Assembly: GCF_001598235.1 (NCBI RefSeq)
Contig: NZ_BCYO01000027.1
Span: 1-49,277, forward strand
Reading direction: 5' to 3'
Origin: Polaromonas jejuensis NBRC 106434
GTDB taxonomy: Bacteria; Pseudomonadota; Gammaproteobacteria; Burkholderiales; Burkholderiaceae_C
Length of the DNA stretch: 49,277 nucleotides
The position numbers and the translations under genes are program-made. How positions within the stretch are numbered: the first letter of the stretch is position 1; each line of letters opens with the position of its first letter. Shown piece by piece: positions 1 through 8,321 of the stretch. The notes under the pieces are model-generated. The model saw only the letters and a list, made by a program, of their open reading frames with translations. It was not told where the DNA came from and ran no database searches.

Positions 1-143
1 ATCTCCAGATAAAGAACAAACCCGTGTGTGGTTTAACGTCTGCACTGTGTTGCTTGTTCACACCGCACGGGGACAGCGTGGCACACAATCGCAGACTCGA
101 AAAAATAGTGTCGGCCTCTTTCGAGACCGACACCGGCTTTGAC

Positions 144-2246
144 TTACTTGGCGCGTGCAGCCATGATGGCTTCAGACACGTTACGTGGGGCTTCAGCGTA
201 GTGCTTGAATTCCATCGAGTACGTGGCGCGGCCTTGCGTGGCGGAACGCAGCGTGGTCGAGTAACCAAACATCTCGGACAGGGGCACTTCGGCCTTGATG
301 GCCTTGCCGCCACCGACCATGTCGTCCATGCCCTGGACCATGCCGCGGCGTGAGGACAAATCGCCCATCACGTTACCGGCGTAGTCTTCAGGCGTTTCCA
401 CCTCGACAGACATCATCGGTTCGAGAATGACCGGGCCGGCCTTGCGGCAGCCTTCCTTGAAGCCGAAGATGGCAGCCATCTTGAACGCCAATTCGTTCGA
501 ATCCACGTCGTGGTAAGAACCGAAGTGCAGCGTGACCTTCACGTCAACCACCGGGTAACCCGCCAACACGCCTGAAGTCACGGCTTCGTTGATGCCCTTT
601 TCAACAGCAGGAATGAATTCACGTGGAACCACACCGCCCTTGATGGCGTCAACGAACTCGATGCCCTTGCCGGGTTCATTGGGCTCGATCTTGAGCACAA
701 CGTGACCGTACTGGCCCTTACCACCGGACTGACGAACGAACTTGCCTTCGGCCTCTTCCACCGTCTTGCGGATGGTTTCGCGGTAGGCCACTTGTGGCTT
801 GCCCACGTTGGCTTCCACACCGAACTCGCGCTTCATGCGGTCGACAATAATTTCAAGGTGCAACTCGCCCATACCGGCGATGATGGTCTGACCCGATTCT
901 TCGTCGGTCTTGACGCGGAAGGAAGGATCTTCTGCGGCCAGACGCTGCAGCGCGATACCCATCTTTTCCTGGTCGGCCTTGGTCTTGGGTTCCACGGCCT
1001 GTGCAATCACGGGCTCAGGGAACACCATGCGCTCAAGGGTCAGGATGGCGCTTGGATCGCACAGGGTTTCACCCGTGGTCACGTCCTTCAGGCCCACGCA
1101 GGCAGCGATGTCACCGGCGCGAATTTCATCCACTTCGAGACGCTCGTTGGCGTGCATCTGAACGATACGGCCGATACGCTCTTTCCTGCCCTTCACCGGG
1201 TTGTACACCGTGTCGCCCTTGGACAGAACACCGGAGTACACGCGCACGAAGGTCAACTGACCCACAAACGGATCGGTCATCAGCTTGAATGCCAACGCGG
1301 AGAACTTCTCGCTGTCGTCGGCCTTGCGGCTGGTGGGCTGTTCGTCTTCGTCCGTGCCGGAAACAGGAGGAATATCGACAGGCGAAGGCATCAGTTCAAT
1401 CACGGCATCCAGCATGCGCTGAACACCCTTGTTCTTGAAGGCGGTACCGCACAGCATGGGCTGGATTTCGCAAGCGATGGCACGCGTGCGCAGGCCCAGT
1501 GTGATTTCCGCTTCGGTCAAGTCACCTTCTTCCAGGTACTTGTTCATCAGCTCTTCAGACGCTTCCGCAGCCGCCTCAACCATCTTCTCGCGCCATTCAT
1601 TGGCGGTATCGACGAGTTCAGCCGGGATATCTTCGTAGTTGAACTTCATGCCCTGGGAGGCTTCATCCCAGATGATGGCCTTCATCTTGCGCAGATCAAC
1701 CACGCCCTTGAAGTTGTCTTCGGCACCGATAGGGATCACGATGGGCACAGGATTGGCCTTCAGGCGCAGCTTCATCTGCTCCACGACCTTGAAGAAGTTG
1801 GCACCGGTACGGTCCATCTTGTTCACGAAGGCCAAACGGGGCACGCGGTACTTGTTCGCCTGGCGCCACACGGTTTCGGACTGTGGCTGCACACCACCCA
1901 CGGCGCAATACACCATGCAGGCACCGTCCAGCACGCGCATGGAACGCTCAACTTCAATCGTGAAGTCCACGTGGCCCGGGGTGTCAATGATGTTGATGCG
2001 GTGCTCGGGGAAGGACAGATCCATACCCTTCCAGAAGCAGGTGGTCGCGGCGGAGGTAATCGTGATGCCACGCTCCTGCTCCTGCTCCATCCAGTCCATG
2101 GTGGCTGCACCGTCGTGCACTTCACCAATCTTGTGGTTCACACCGGTGTAAAACAAGATACGTTCGGTGGTAGTGGTTTTACCGGCATCAATGTGCGCGG
2201 AAATACCGATGTTTCGGTAGTTTTGAATGGGGGTAGCGCGGGACAT
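144..2246 (-). CDS. fusA: Translation elongation factor G
   Basis: Ribosomal translocase GTPase that moves tRNA and mRNA after peptide transfer and splits post-termination ribosomes with RRF. The 700-residue length is normal. The G1 motif AHIDAGKTTTT lies at about residues 17-27, followed by the switch I RGITIT, DTPGHVDF and NKMD motifs, then domains II to V. The ATG at 2246 opens the conserved N-terminus. It is the last complete gene of an rpsL-rpsG-fusA str operon, and tuf would be expected beyond position 1. Nothing recognisable is seen in bases 1-143. The gap to rpsG is about 200 nt and holds a strong hairpin. Confidence 0.98.
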   Translation of the reverse strand: MSRATPIQNYRNIGISAHIDAGKTTTTERILFYTGVNHKIGEVHDGAATMDWMEQEQERGITITSAATTCFWKGMDLSFPEHRINIIDTPGHVDFTIEVERSMRVLDGACMVYCAVGGVQPQSETVWRQANKYRVPRLAFVNKMDRTGANFFKVVEQMKLRLKANPVPIVIPIGAEDNFKGVVDLRKMKAIIWDEASQGMKFNYEDIPAELVDTANEWREKMVEAAAEASEELMNKYLEEGDLTEAEITLGLRTRAIACEIQPMLCGTAFKNKGVQRMLDAVIELMPSPVDIPPVSGTDEDEQPTSRKADDSEKFSALAFKLMTDPFVGQLTFVRVYSGVLSKGDTVYNPVKGRKERIGRIVQMHANERLEVDEIRAGDIAACVGLKDVTTGETLCDPSAILTLERMVFPEPVIAQAVEPKTKADQEKMGIALQRLAAEDPSFRVKTDEESGQTIIAGMGELHLEIIVDRMKREFGVEANVGKPQVAYRETIRKTVEEAEGKFVRQSGGKGQYGHVVLKIEPNEPGKGIEFVDAIKGGVVPREFIPAVEKGINEAVTSGVLAGYPVVDVKVTLHFGSYHDVDSNELAFKMAAIFGFKEGCRKAGPVILEPMMSVEVETPEDYAGNVMGDLSSRRGMVQGMDDMVGGGKAIKAEVPLSEMFGYSTTLRSATQGRATYSMEFKHYAEAPRNVSEAIMAARAK

Positions 2247-2316
2247 AAATTACTTTCAGTTCGAAATCACGAACAAAGACTCGTTGTCAAAACATCTCTC
2301 ATGTTCTTTCTACGCG

Positions 2317-2351
2317 TCTGCCGGCTGGGCGTTTTGCACCGAGCCGGCAGA
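2317..2351 (-). other. Intercistronic hairpin between rpsG and fusA
   Basis: A perfect 10-bp inverted repeat (2317-2326 with 2342-2351) encloses a 15-nt loop in the 200-nt rpsG-fusA gap. No U-tract follows on the minus strand, so it is unlikely to be a simple terminator. It may be an mRNA processing, stability or attenuation element. Only the inverted repeat is seen; the function is inference. Confidence 0.5.
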
Positions 2352-2447
2352 AATTGGGGTTGAACCGCCAGGAGTCAAGGTGCTTGACACCCTGTGAATC
2401 CGCCCGGCAACCCGTCAAATAAGCGCAGTAAACACTGCAGTCGAAAA

Positions 2448-2921
2448 TTAGAAGCGGAAGTGGCTGAATGCCTTGTTGGCTTCTGCCATGCGGTGAACTT
2501 CGTCACGCTTTTTCATGGCACCGCCACGGCCTTCGGTGGCTTCCATCAACTCATTGGCCAAACGCAGCGCCATGGATTTTTCACCGCGCTTTTTAGCCGA
2601 TTCTTTCAGCCAACGCATGGCCAGGGCCATACGACGGACGGGACGCACCTCAACAGGCACCTGGTAGTTGGCACCACCAACGCGGCGGGACTTCACCTCA
2701 ACCATGGGCTTGATGTTGCCAATGGCCATGTGGAAAGCCTCGAGCGGGTCTTTGCCGGGGTTCTTTTTCTCGATAAATTCGAGCGCGCCATAAATGATGC
2801 GCTCTGCGACGGCCTTCTTGCCGCCTTGCATGATCACGTTCATGAATTTGGCGAGGTCGACATCGCCAAATTTTGGATCAGGAAGAATTTCACGTTTAGG
2901 GACTTCGCGACGACGTGGCAT
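2448..2921 (-). CDS. rpsG: 30S ribosomal protein S7
   Basis: Primary 16S rRNA-binding protein that nucleates assembly of the 30S head. The 157 residues match the family, beginning MPRRREVPKREILPDPKFGD and containing the conserved region around MNVIMQGGKKAVAERIIYGA. The start at 2921 follows a clear GAGGTG ribosome-binding site. It lies between rpsL and fusA in the str operon. The rpsL-rpsG gap (2922-3123) is where S7 autoregulation acts in E. coli. A small GAGAGT/ACTCTC hairpin is present there, but I cannot claim it is the S7 target. Confidence 0.98.
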   Translation of the reverse strand: MPRRREVPKREILPDPKFGDVDLAKFMNVIMQGGKKAVAERIIYGALEFIEKKNPGKDPLEAFHMAIGNIKPMVEVKSRRVGGANYQVPVEVRPVRRMALAMRWLKESAKKRGEKSMALRLANELMEATEGRGGAMKKRDEVHRMAEANKAFSHFRF

Positions 2922-3123
2922 TTTTTCACCTCTTTGCTTCAGTTGGCGCTGTTTCTATTCAGCACCGCGAGAGTCATTTAACTCTCACTTACTCGACCGG
3001 CGCAAACAACTTGCACTTGGGTCACTTCGCCTAAAACACCTGCCAGGATGAGTTAAGCACCTGTTTTTGAAGGAGTCATGACAACTTCTTCTGGCGCGAA
3101 CCGTAAAGTTCGAACCAAGTGGC

Positions 3124-3501
3124 TTATTTAGCCTTTGGACGCTTGGCGCCGTACTTGGAGCGCGACTGCTTGCGGTCTTTCACGCCTTGCAAGTCGAGCG
3201 AGCCACGAACGATGTGGTAACGCACACCGGGCAAGTCCTTGACACGACCGCCGCGAACCAGCACCACGCTGTGTTCCTGCAGGTTGTGGCCTTCACCGCC
3301 GATGTAGGAAATGACTTCAAACCCGTTGGTCAGGCGCACCTTGGCGACCTTACGCAGAGCGGAGTTTGGCTTCTTGGGCGTGGTGGTGTACACACGGGTG
3401 CACACACCGCGACGCTGTGGAGAATTTTCCATCGCAGGGCTTTTGGACTTGGTCTTTTCGACCTCGCGCCCCTGACGGACTAACTGATTGATGGTTGGCA
3501 T
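3124..3501 (-). CDS. rpsL: 30S ribosomal protein S12
   Basis: Decoding-centre protein of the small subunit. The 125-residue protein has TPKKPNSALRK at about residues 41-51 and GGRVKDLPGVRYH around 84-96. Lysines are present at positions 43 and 88, the residues whose substitution classically gives streptomycin resistance, so this allele looks wild type. It is the first gene of the str operon; the promoter is about 85 nt upstream of the start codon. Confidence 0.98.
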   Translation of the reverse strand: MPTINQLVRQGREVEKTKSKSPAMENSPQRRGVCTRVYTTTPKKPNSALRKVAKVRLTNGFEVISYIGGEGHNLQEHSVVLVRGGRVKDLPGVRYHIVRGSLDLQGVKDRKQSRSKYGAKRPKAK

Positions 3502-3586
3502 TGGAAAACGTCCCTAAACGTTTGAAAACTAATGACCGCGGATGCGGTCGCAAATATTTCCCGCACCAAAAGCGGAAAAGCTTTCT

Positions 3587-3615
3587 ATTATAAGCCGGAT
3601 AGTCGAAATGCTCAA
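3587..3615 (-). promoter_or_regulatory. Sigma70-type promoter of the rpsL operon
   Basis: On the minus strand there is TTGAGC (3610-3615), a 17-nt spacer, and a perfect TATAAT (3587-3592), giving a predicted start near 3580 and a leader of about 80 nt. It lies in the 372-nt gap 3502-3873 between rpsL and dacA. The only other structure noted in that gap is a CTGCCG/CGGCAG hairpin at 3804-3824 just after dacA, which lacks a U-tract. Confidence 0.75.
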
Positions 3616-3873
3616 GAAAAACGTGGTAACACGCCCAACTGCGGCCCTGTCGAGGTGAAAAATCAGCATAGCGACCAAGCCCTTCAGCAGGCCTCGCCAA
3701 GCCGCAGCGAATTAAAACATGTTAGCACCCACTCTCGCCCGAAGCACGGATTGGGTGAATGCTTCCCGGCCTGCGCTGCAAAACCATCAGCATCACAGCC
3801 ACCCTGCCGACGGACTGCCGGCAGAAGGTCGCGTGCACGGCCTCAACCGTGCCGCTGCGCAGGCGCCGATTGA

Positions 3874-5082
3874 TTACTTGATCCAGAGCCGGATGGAATC
3901 CCAGGCGCGGCCGAGGATGCCGGCCTCTTCCACGGCCTCCAGCGCCACCAGCGGCACTTCAGCGAACGGCGCGGGATTGTCGCCGAGCATGACCTTGAGA
4001 GAGCCCAGCGATTGGCCCTTCACGAAAGGCGCCACCAGCGGATCGGGCCGGGCGACCTGGGTTTTGACCTTGGGTGCGCTGCCGGCAGCCACCGCCACCA
4101 CAATGGCTTCCGGCCGGCCGATCTTGACGGTCGGGGCCTTGCCCTTCCAGACGGATGGCGCGACGACCGGCTGGCCCGCATCGAACAGTTTCACGGCTTC
4201 AAACGCGGTGTAACCCCAGTTCAGCAGCTTTTGCGATTCGTTGGCACGGGCGCTGTCGCTGGCGGTGCCCAGCACAATGGCCACCAGACGCCGGCCGCCC
4301 GTTCCCAGATTGGGAAAGTCGCGCTTGGCCGTGGCAATCATGCAGTAGCCGGCGGCATCGGTGTGGCCGGTTTTCAGGCCATCGACCGTCGGGTCACGGA
4401 ACAGCAAGGTGTTGCGGTTGGTGTCGTTGGCCGCCGGGGTGCCCGGATAGCGGTACTTCTTCATCGCCGAAAAACCGACATATTCGGGGAAATCCTTCAT
4501 CAGCCGCGTCGCCAGAACGCTCAGATCGCGCGCGGTGGTGGTGTGACCCGGCACGGTCAGGCCCTCCGGGTTTTTGTAGGTGGTCGATTTCATGCCCAGC
4601 GCCTTGGCCTGCTCGTTCATGAGCTGCACGAAGTGCTCGGCGGTGCCGCCCACGCCTTCGGCGAGCGCCATGGTGGCGTCGTTGCCCGACTGCACCACCA
4701 TGCCCTTGATCAGGTCTTCCACGGGCACCTGCATCTTGGGGTCGATGAACATGCGGGAACCCGGCATTTTCCAGGCACGCTCGCTGACCGGAAGGGTCTG
4801 CTTGAGGTCGATTTTTTTGGATCTGAGCGCGTCAAACACCAGGTATTCGGTCATCAGCTTGGTCAGCGAAGCCGGCTCGACCGGGGAATCGATGTCTTTG
4901 GCCGCCAAAATCTGGTTGGCGGTGACGTCCAGCAGCAGATAGGAGCGCGCGGCTATCTCGGGTGCTTGCGGCGTCTGGGCCTGCGCCTGGGAATGTGCGG
5001 CGGGCAAAGCCACGGAGAAAGCCAGGAACAGGGTGGCGGCGAAGCCGCGCAGGCCGACAGGGGCCTTGAGGGAGCATTGCAT
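3874..5082 (-). CDS. dacA: D-alanyl-D-alanine carboxypeptidase (PBP5/6 family)
   Basis: Periplasmic low-molecular-weight penicillin-binding protein that trims the terminal D-Ala from peptidoglycan pentapeptides. From the ATG at 5082 (402 aa) there is a signal peptide to about residue 35, then the catalytic S72-L-T-K75, SGN at 132-134 and KTG at 237-239. A PBP5-type C-terminal domain follows, and the C-terminus (AWDSIRLWIK) resembles the amphipathic helix that anchors these proteins to the inner membrane. A TTG at 5124 would add 14 residues that do not look like a signal peptide, so I prefer 5082. Confidence 0.93.
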   Translation of the reverse strand: MQCSLKAPVGLRGFAATLFLAFSVALPAAHSQAQAQTPQAPEIAARSYLLLDVTANQILAAKDIDSPVEPASLTKLMTEYLVFDALRSKKIDLKQTLPVSERAWKMPGSRMFIDPKMQVPVEDLIKGMVVQSGNDATMALAEGVGGTAEHFVQLMNEQAKALGMKSTTYKNPEGLTVPGHTTTARDLSVLATRLMKDFPEYVGFSAMKKYRYPGTPAANDTNRNTLLFRDPTVDGLKTGHTDAAGYCMIATAKRDFPNLGTGGRRLVAIVLGTASDSARANESQKLLNWGYTAFEAVKLFDAGQPVVAPSVWKGKAPTVKIGRPEAIVVAVAAGSAPKVKTQVARPDPLVAPFVKGQSLGSLKVMLGDNPAPFAEVPLVALEAVEEAGILGRAWDSIRLWIK

Positions 5083-5163
5083 GTCAGGGATTTGGTAAGG
5101 GCTGGTAGACGTTGAAAAGGGCAAAAGGGTGAAGGGGGACTGATCGCAACGAACCGAAAAGAT

Positions 5164-5838
5164 TCAACTTGCAGGCGAAGAAAGGTGGCGGACGACCAGA
5201 TTTTTCAGCAGGGGCAATTGTCCATGAAAGAAATGGCCGACGCCCGGCACTACCGTAACAGGAAGTGCCTGCGGCCGCGCCCAGTCCAGCACCGCGGGCA
5301 GCAGCACGGTGTCGTCCTGCTCGCCATGCACCACCAGGGTTTTGAGGTGGGCGGCCGCATCAATCGGCGCGGCCGGGGCCCGGCTGACGCTGGTGCCGAC
5401 CAGCACGAGTTTTTCGATGCGGCGACCGGGGTTCAGGCGCTCAAAGGCATGCGTGGTCACGTAAGCACCAAACGAAAAGCCGGCCAGCGCCAGGGCCTGT
5501 TGACCCTCTCGCGCCGGCGCCGAAGCGTCCTGAGTGGCGCCGGCCGGCGCCACGTGCTGCACCACCGCCAGCAAATCTTCCAGCTCGCCCCGGCCTTCGT
5601 CGTGGCTGCCAACGCTGCCGCCCACGCCGCGAAAGTTGAAGCGCACGGCCGTCCAGCCGCACTGGACAAAGGCCCGCGCCAGCGTCTGCACCACCTTGTT
5701 GTCCATGGTGCCGCCAAACAGCGGATGCGGATGGGCAATGACGGCGACGCCGCGAGAGGCGCCGGCCGGCAGATCCAGCGCGATCTCGAGCGCGCCCGCC
5801 GGGCCTTGAATGCTTGATTTCCGGGTTTGGGAGTTCAC
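5164..5838 (-). CDS. Alpha/beta hydrolase
   Basis: Small cytoplasmic serine hydrolase of 224 residues in the family often annotated alpha/beta hydrolase or CocE/NonD-like. Seen: HPHPLFGGTMDNKVV near residues 36-50, RFNFRGVGGS near 66-75, nucleophile elbow GFSFG with Ser122, an acidic residue in HGEQDD, and a late His in GVGHFFHG. The start is a GTG at 5838 behind a GGAAAG ribosome-binding site. The substrate cannot be predicted. It lies 81 nt upstream of dacA on the same strand. Confidence 0.85.
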   Translation of the reverse strand: MNSQTRKSSIQGPAGALEIALDLPAGASRGVAVIAHPHPLFGGTMDNKVVQTLARAFVQCGWTAVRFNFRGVGGSVGSHDEGRGELEDLLAVVQHVAPAGATQDASAPAREGQQALALAGFSFGAYVTTHAFERLNPGRRIEKLVLVGTSVSRAPAAPIDAAAHLKTLVVHGEQDDTVLLPAVLDWARPQALPVTVVPGVGHFFHGQLPLLKNLVVRHLSSPAS

Positions 5839-5862
5839 AAAGACACTTTCCGCAAAAATGAA

Positions 5863-5917
5863 GCGCTATTAAAAATATAGCTGCTTGCGCCCGCCAGTTC
5901 CGGGCCAGAGACCAAAA
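5863..5917 (+). repeat. Dispersed ~50-bp TAGCTGCTTGCGC repeat, copy 1
   Basis: Copy of a repeat family found at seven places in this window, with the pattern ATAGCTGCTTGCGC followed by a hairpin and a GGGC-rich arm. Here the hairpin is CCCG (5890-5893) with CGGG (5901-5904). It lies in the gap between the ferredoxin and hydrolase genes. Confidence 0.6.
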
Positions 5918-6005
5918 CCATGTAATTTCTCCGGCGCACGAGGCGCCGCTGGCTGAGCGCGACGGCGGGACCTGAAATGCCCACCCGCATCGCCATCGAA
6001 CCGAC

Positions 6006-6398
6006 CTAACGTCCCAGATGGGCCGGCGTCAGCAAACGCTCCACCACCTGCCCGTTCTTGAGGTGGGACTCGACGATCTCGTCGATATCGTGCGCGTCGA
6101 TATAGGTGTACCAGACCGCTTCGGGGTAGACCACGGCCACAGGCCCGCCGGCGCAGCGGTCCAGGCAGCCGGCCTTGTTGACCCGCACCTGGCCCGGCCC
6201 GGCCAGTCCGGCGGCCTTGACCTGCGATTTGCAACGCTCAAAGGCTTCCTGCGCGTGGTGGTCGGCACAGCAGGCTTCACCGTTGCTGCGCTGGTTCAGG
6301 CAAAAGAAGATATGACGTTCGTAGTAAGACGACTTGGCGGGATGCGCCGCTGGGGCAGGGCTGGCTGGGGCAGCGTCCTGGGGATGGGATGGGGTCAT
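6006..6398 (-). CDS. Thioredoxin-like [2Fe-2S] ferredoxin
   Basis: Small electron carrier of the thioredoxin-fold (Shethna-type) [2Fe-2S] ferredoxin family. The 130-residue protein has a Pro/Ala-rich head of about 22 residues, then YERHIFFCLNQ, a cysteine pair near CC in NGEACCADHH, and the second cluster motif NKAGCLDRCAGGPV. The start is taken at the ATG at 6398. An upstream extension of the frame overlaps the VanZ gene and has no family similarity. It sits 10 nt after the VanZ-like gene. The electron-transfer partner is unknown. Confidence 0.85.
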   Translation of the reverse strand: MTPSHPQDAAPASPAPAAHPAKSSYYERHIFFCLNQRSNGEACCADHHAQEAFERCKSQVKAAGLAGPGQVRVNKAGCLDRCAGGPVAVVYPEAVWYTYIDAHDIDEIVESHLKNGQVVERLLTPAHLGR

Positions 6399-6408
6399 GG
6401 CATTGATT

Positions 6409-7554
6409 TTACTTTTCAGCCACGGGACCGCGTTCGCGCCCGGAAAGGCGCACCAGCATATACAGCAATGCCGCGTAGGGCCAAAGCCAGCCCAGCCACT
6501 GCGCCAGGCCATAGAAATGGATAAAGCGGCCCTGCTCCCAGGTTTGCAGCGTCTGGGCGAAGTAGGCACTGGCGGGCGCCTGGTTCAGCAGTCCCAGATG
6601 AATCGCCAGCGCCAGCAGCGTCAGCGCCGCCGCGCCGCGCCGCGGCACCGCCAGCAACGCCAGGGCGAGCACCGCCGTCAGCCCCAGCCCCACCTGCACC
6701 GGCACGTCCAGCCAGGCCCAGGCATGCTGGGGCCCGTAGCTGAGGGCGGCGGACAGGGCCGAGGTCGCAATGCCGACCGCGATCACCACCGCCGAGAAAG
6801 CCGCGCGCTGCCCCAGCGTGCGAATCACGCAGTAGCCCAACAGGCAGGGAATCAGCGCGCCCAGGGTGACGCACATGAGTTCGGCCATGGGCACCAGCGG
6901 CTGAAGCTCCACCTCACGCACCGGCAACCACTCCAGAAATGGCGTGTCGGCCAGGGCGTCGGCCAGCGCCGACTCCAGCCGCTCGAAGACCTGGCCCAGA
7001 CCCATGGGCACCGCAGCGGGAAACAGCAGCGCCGGCGGCCACAGCAACAGCAGCACCAGCGCGCCGCGGGCATCCGGGGCAAACCAGTAGGCCCTCAAAC
7101 GGCTCCAGCGATCGACCACGCCGGCCTTCTCCAGCCCCCAGGCACAACAGGCGCCCAGCCAGGCTCCCAGCGCGTTGAATACAACGTCGACGTTGGAAGC
7201 AACGCGCGAAAGCTGGTAGCCCTGCAAGGTTTCCATGAGCAACGAGAGCAGTGCGGCACTGAGCGCGGCTACGGTGACGGCCCAACGTACCCGGCGGGTG
7301 CGCAGCGCCGACAGCACGAGCAAAAAACCCAGCGGCGCATAACCCACCAGATTGATGCCGATATCGAACCACGTCCAATACTTTGGCCATGGCGCCGTCA
7401 AATACTTCAGCGGGAAAATGCCCTGATTCCGCCAATCCGTAAACGGATACAGGCTGGCATAAATGATCAGGCAAATATAGGCCAGCGCCAGCGGCCAGGC
7501 TATCGTGCGATGCGCACCGGACGCCCTAGCGGAAGGAGAAGCAGGCAGGACCAT
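6409..7554 (-). CDS. VanZ family integral membrane protein
   Basis: A 381-residue polytopic inner-membrane protein. An N-terminal VanZ-like region (about residues 20-140, with YASLYPFTDWR, WTWFDIGINLVGYAPLGFLL and an internal LLMETLQGY) is followed by several further hydrophobic segments, making it longer than minimal VanZ proteins. VanZ homologues are linked to teicoplanin resistance in enterococci, but the role in Proteobacteria is unknown and I do not infer resistance. A second, shorter VanZ protein lies in the exopolysaccharide locus at 16775-17140. Confidence 0.8.
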   Translation of the reverse strand: MVLPASPSARASGAHRTIAWPLALAYICLIIYASLYPFTDWRNQGIFPLKYLTAPWPKYWTWFDIGINLVGYAPLGFLLVLSALRTRRVRWAVTVAALSAALLSLLMETLQGYQLSRVASNVDVVFNALGAWLGACCAWGLEKAGVVDRWSRLRAYWFAPDARGALVLLLLWPPALLFPAAVPMGLGQVFERLESALADALADTPFLEWLPVREVELQPLVPMAELMCVTLGALIPCLLGYCVIRTLGQRAAFSAVVIAVGIATSALSAALSYGPQHAWAWLDVPVQVGLGLTAVLALALLAVPRRGAAALTLLALAIHLGLLNQAPASAYFAQTLQTWEQGRFIHFYGLAQWLGWLWPYAALLYMLVRLSGRERGPVAEK

Positions 7555-7580
7555 GACGCTTGCGTCGCGACGCGGGCGGC

Positions 7581-8015
7581 TTAACCCTGCCAGGGTTTGA
7601 CCACCACCAGAATCACGATGGCCAGCAGCAGCAGCACCGGGATCTCATTGAACCAGCGCAACCAGACATGGCTGCGGGTGTTGCGGTTGGCCACAAACTT
7701 GGCCAGCAGCCGGCCGCACGCGTGGTGGTAGCCGATGACCAGCACCACGGCCGCCAGCTTGGCATGCATCCAGCCATTGCCCGGCCCGCGCCCGATGCCG
7801 TAGCCCAGGTACAGCCACAGGCCGAAGCCCAGGGCGGGCACCGCCAGCATCGTGGAAAAGCGCAGCAGCTTGCGCGCCATCAGGATCAGCCGCTCGCGTT
7901 CGGCCACGCTGGCCGGCGGCACCATGGCCAGGTTCACGAAGATGCGCGGCAGGTAAAAAAGCCCGGCAAACCAGCTGGCAATGAAAACAATGTGGAGTGA
8001 TTTGACCCAGAGCAT
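7581..8015 (-). CDS. hemJ: Protoporphyrinogen oxidase HemJ (CopD-like family)
   Basis: Predicted heme-pathway inner-membrane enzyme converting protoporphyrinogen IX to protoporphyrin IX. The 144-residue protein begins MLWVKSLHIVFIASWFAGLF, with the conserved His8 typical of the family, and has about four membrane segments. The start is the ATG at 8015; the reading frame runs on upstream through the structured RNA region, but that part has no family similarity. No purine-rich ribosome-binding site is visible. A terminator ends 41 nt before the start codon, so hemJ expression may depend on read-through or a separate promoter. Confidence 0.88.
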   Translation of the reverse strand: MLWVKSLHIVFIASWFAGLFYLPRIFVNLAMVPPASVAERERLILMARKLLRFSTMLAVPALGFGLWLYLGYGIGRGPGNGWMHAKLAAVVLVIGYHHACGRLLAKFVANRNTRSHVWLRWFNEIPVLLLLAIVILVVVKPWQG

Positions 8016-8055
8016 GCGGGGAGTGTAGAGGAGGAGTGCGGCGCCACGTTCGCTC

Positions 8056-8090
8056 AAAAAAAACCCGGTTGGCGCGAATGGCCAGCCGGG
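8056..8090 (-). terminator. Intrinsic terminator upstream of hemJ
   Basis: A 10-bp stem with one G-U pair (8064-8073 with 8081-8090) and a 7-nt loop is followed on the minus strand by eight consecutive U (complement of A8 at 8056-8063). No such tract follows on the plus strand, so it acts on leftward transcription. No protein gene lies immediately upstream on that strand, which implies a short non-coding transcript. Confidence 0.85.
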
Positions 8091-8215
8091 CTGGTAAGCC
8101 TTTTTGCTGTCACACGCAAAGGCCCCGCTCAGGGAGGAAAAGCGGGATGCAGTCATCCAACGACAACTGCATTGGTTAATTCTAGCAAGCTGATCCGACG
8201 AACCACGGATCAAAC
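8056..8215 (-). ncRNA. Candidate structured small RNA or hemJ leader, unidentified family
   Basis: Read on the minus strand, this stretch folds into five consecutive stem-loops. They are GATCCG/CGGATC (8192-8197 with 8206-8211), a perfect 7-bp ATGCAGT/ACTGCAT (8147-8153 with 8166-8172), CCCGCT/AGCGGG (8124-8129 with 8141-8146), CCTTTGC paired with a GC-A5-GG arm (8099-8107 with 8116-8122), and a terminator. The third loop reads UUUCCUCCCUG, complementary to Shine-Dalgarno sequences. It does not match 6S, 4.5S or tmRNA as I remember them. The 5' end is uncertain (about 8211-8245). Either a trans-acting sRNA or a cis leader of hemJ is possible. Confidence 0.5.
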
Positions 8216-8238
8216 CCAACTTGTCATTGAACTGCCAT

Positions 8239-8286
8239 CCAATCTACTTATCACATTGTTACAATAAGTGGCCATCGTTAGATTGG
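8239..8286 (+). promoter_or_regulatory. Nested palindrome in the yjbE upstream region, with a candidate -10 box
   Basis: Outer inverted repeat CCAATCT (8239-8245) / AGATTGG (8280-8286) surrounds ACTTAT (8246-8251) / ATAAGT (8264-8269), which surrounds the palindrome TTGTTACAA. TACAAT at 8260-8265 is a good -10 box but has no good -35, as at activator-dependent promoters. It lies 36-83 nt before the yjbE-like start. This is the only promoter-like structure I see in the 8212-8321 part of the gap. Confidence 0.4.
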
Positions 8287-8321
8287 CGCCATGCAACCGT
8301 GCTTTCCAGAGGAATCCTGAT

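Noticed and set aside
702..2363. A 553-codon open frame on the plus strand over fusA
   Set aside because: It is antisense to a fully conserved EF-G, His/Gly-rich low-similarity translation, caused by high-GC codon bias.
3804..3824. Hairpin after dacA as an intrinsic terminator
   Set aside because: Stem is only 6 bp with no U-tract in the direction of transcription.
6409..7554. Glycopeptide resistance determinant (VanZ)
   Set aside because: VanZ-like proteins are widespread in Proteobacteria and no other van genes are present.
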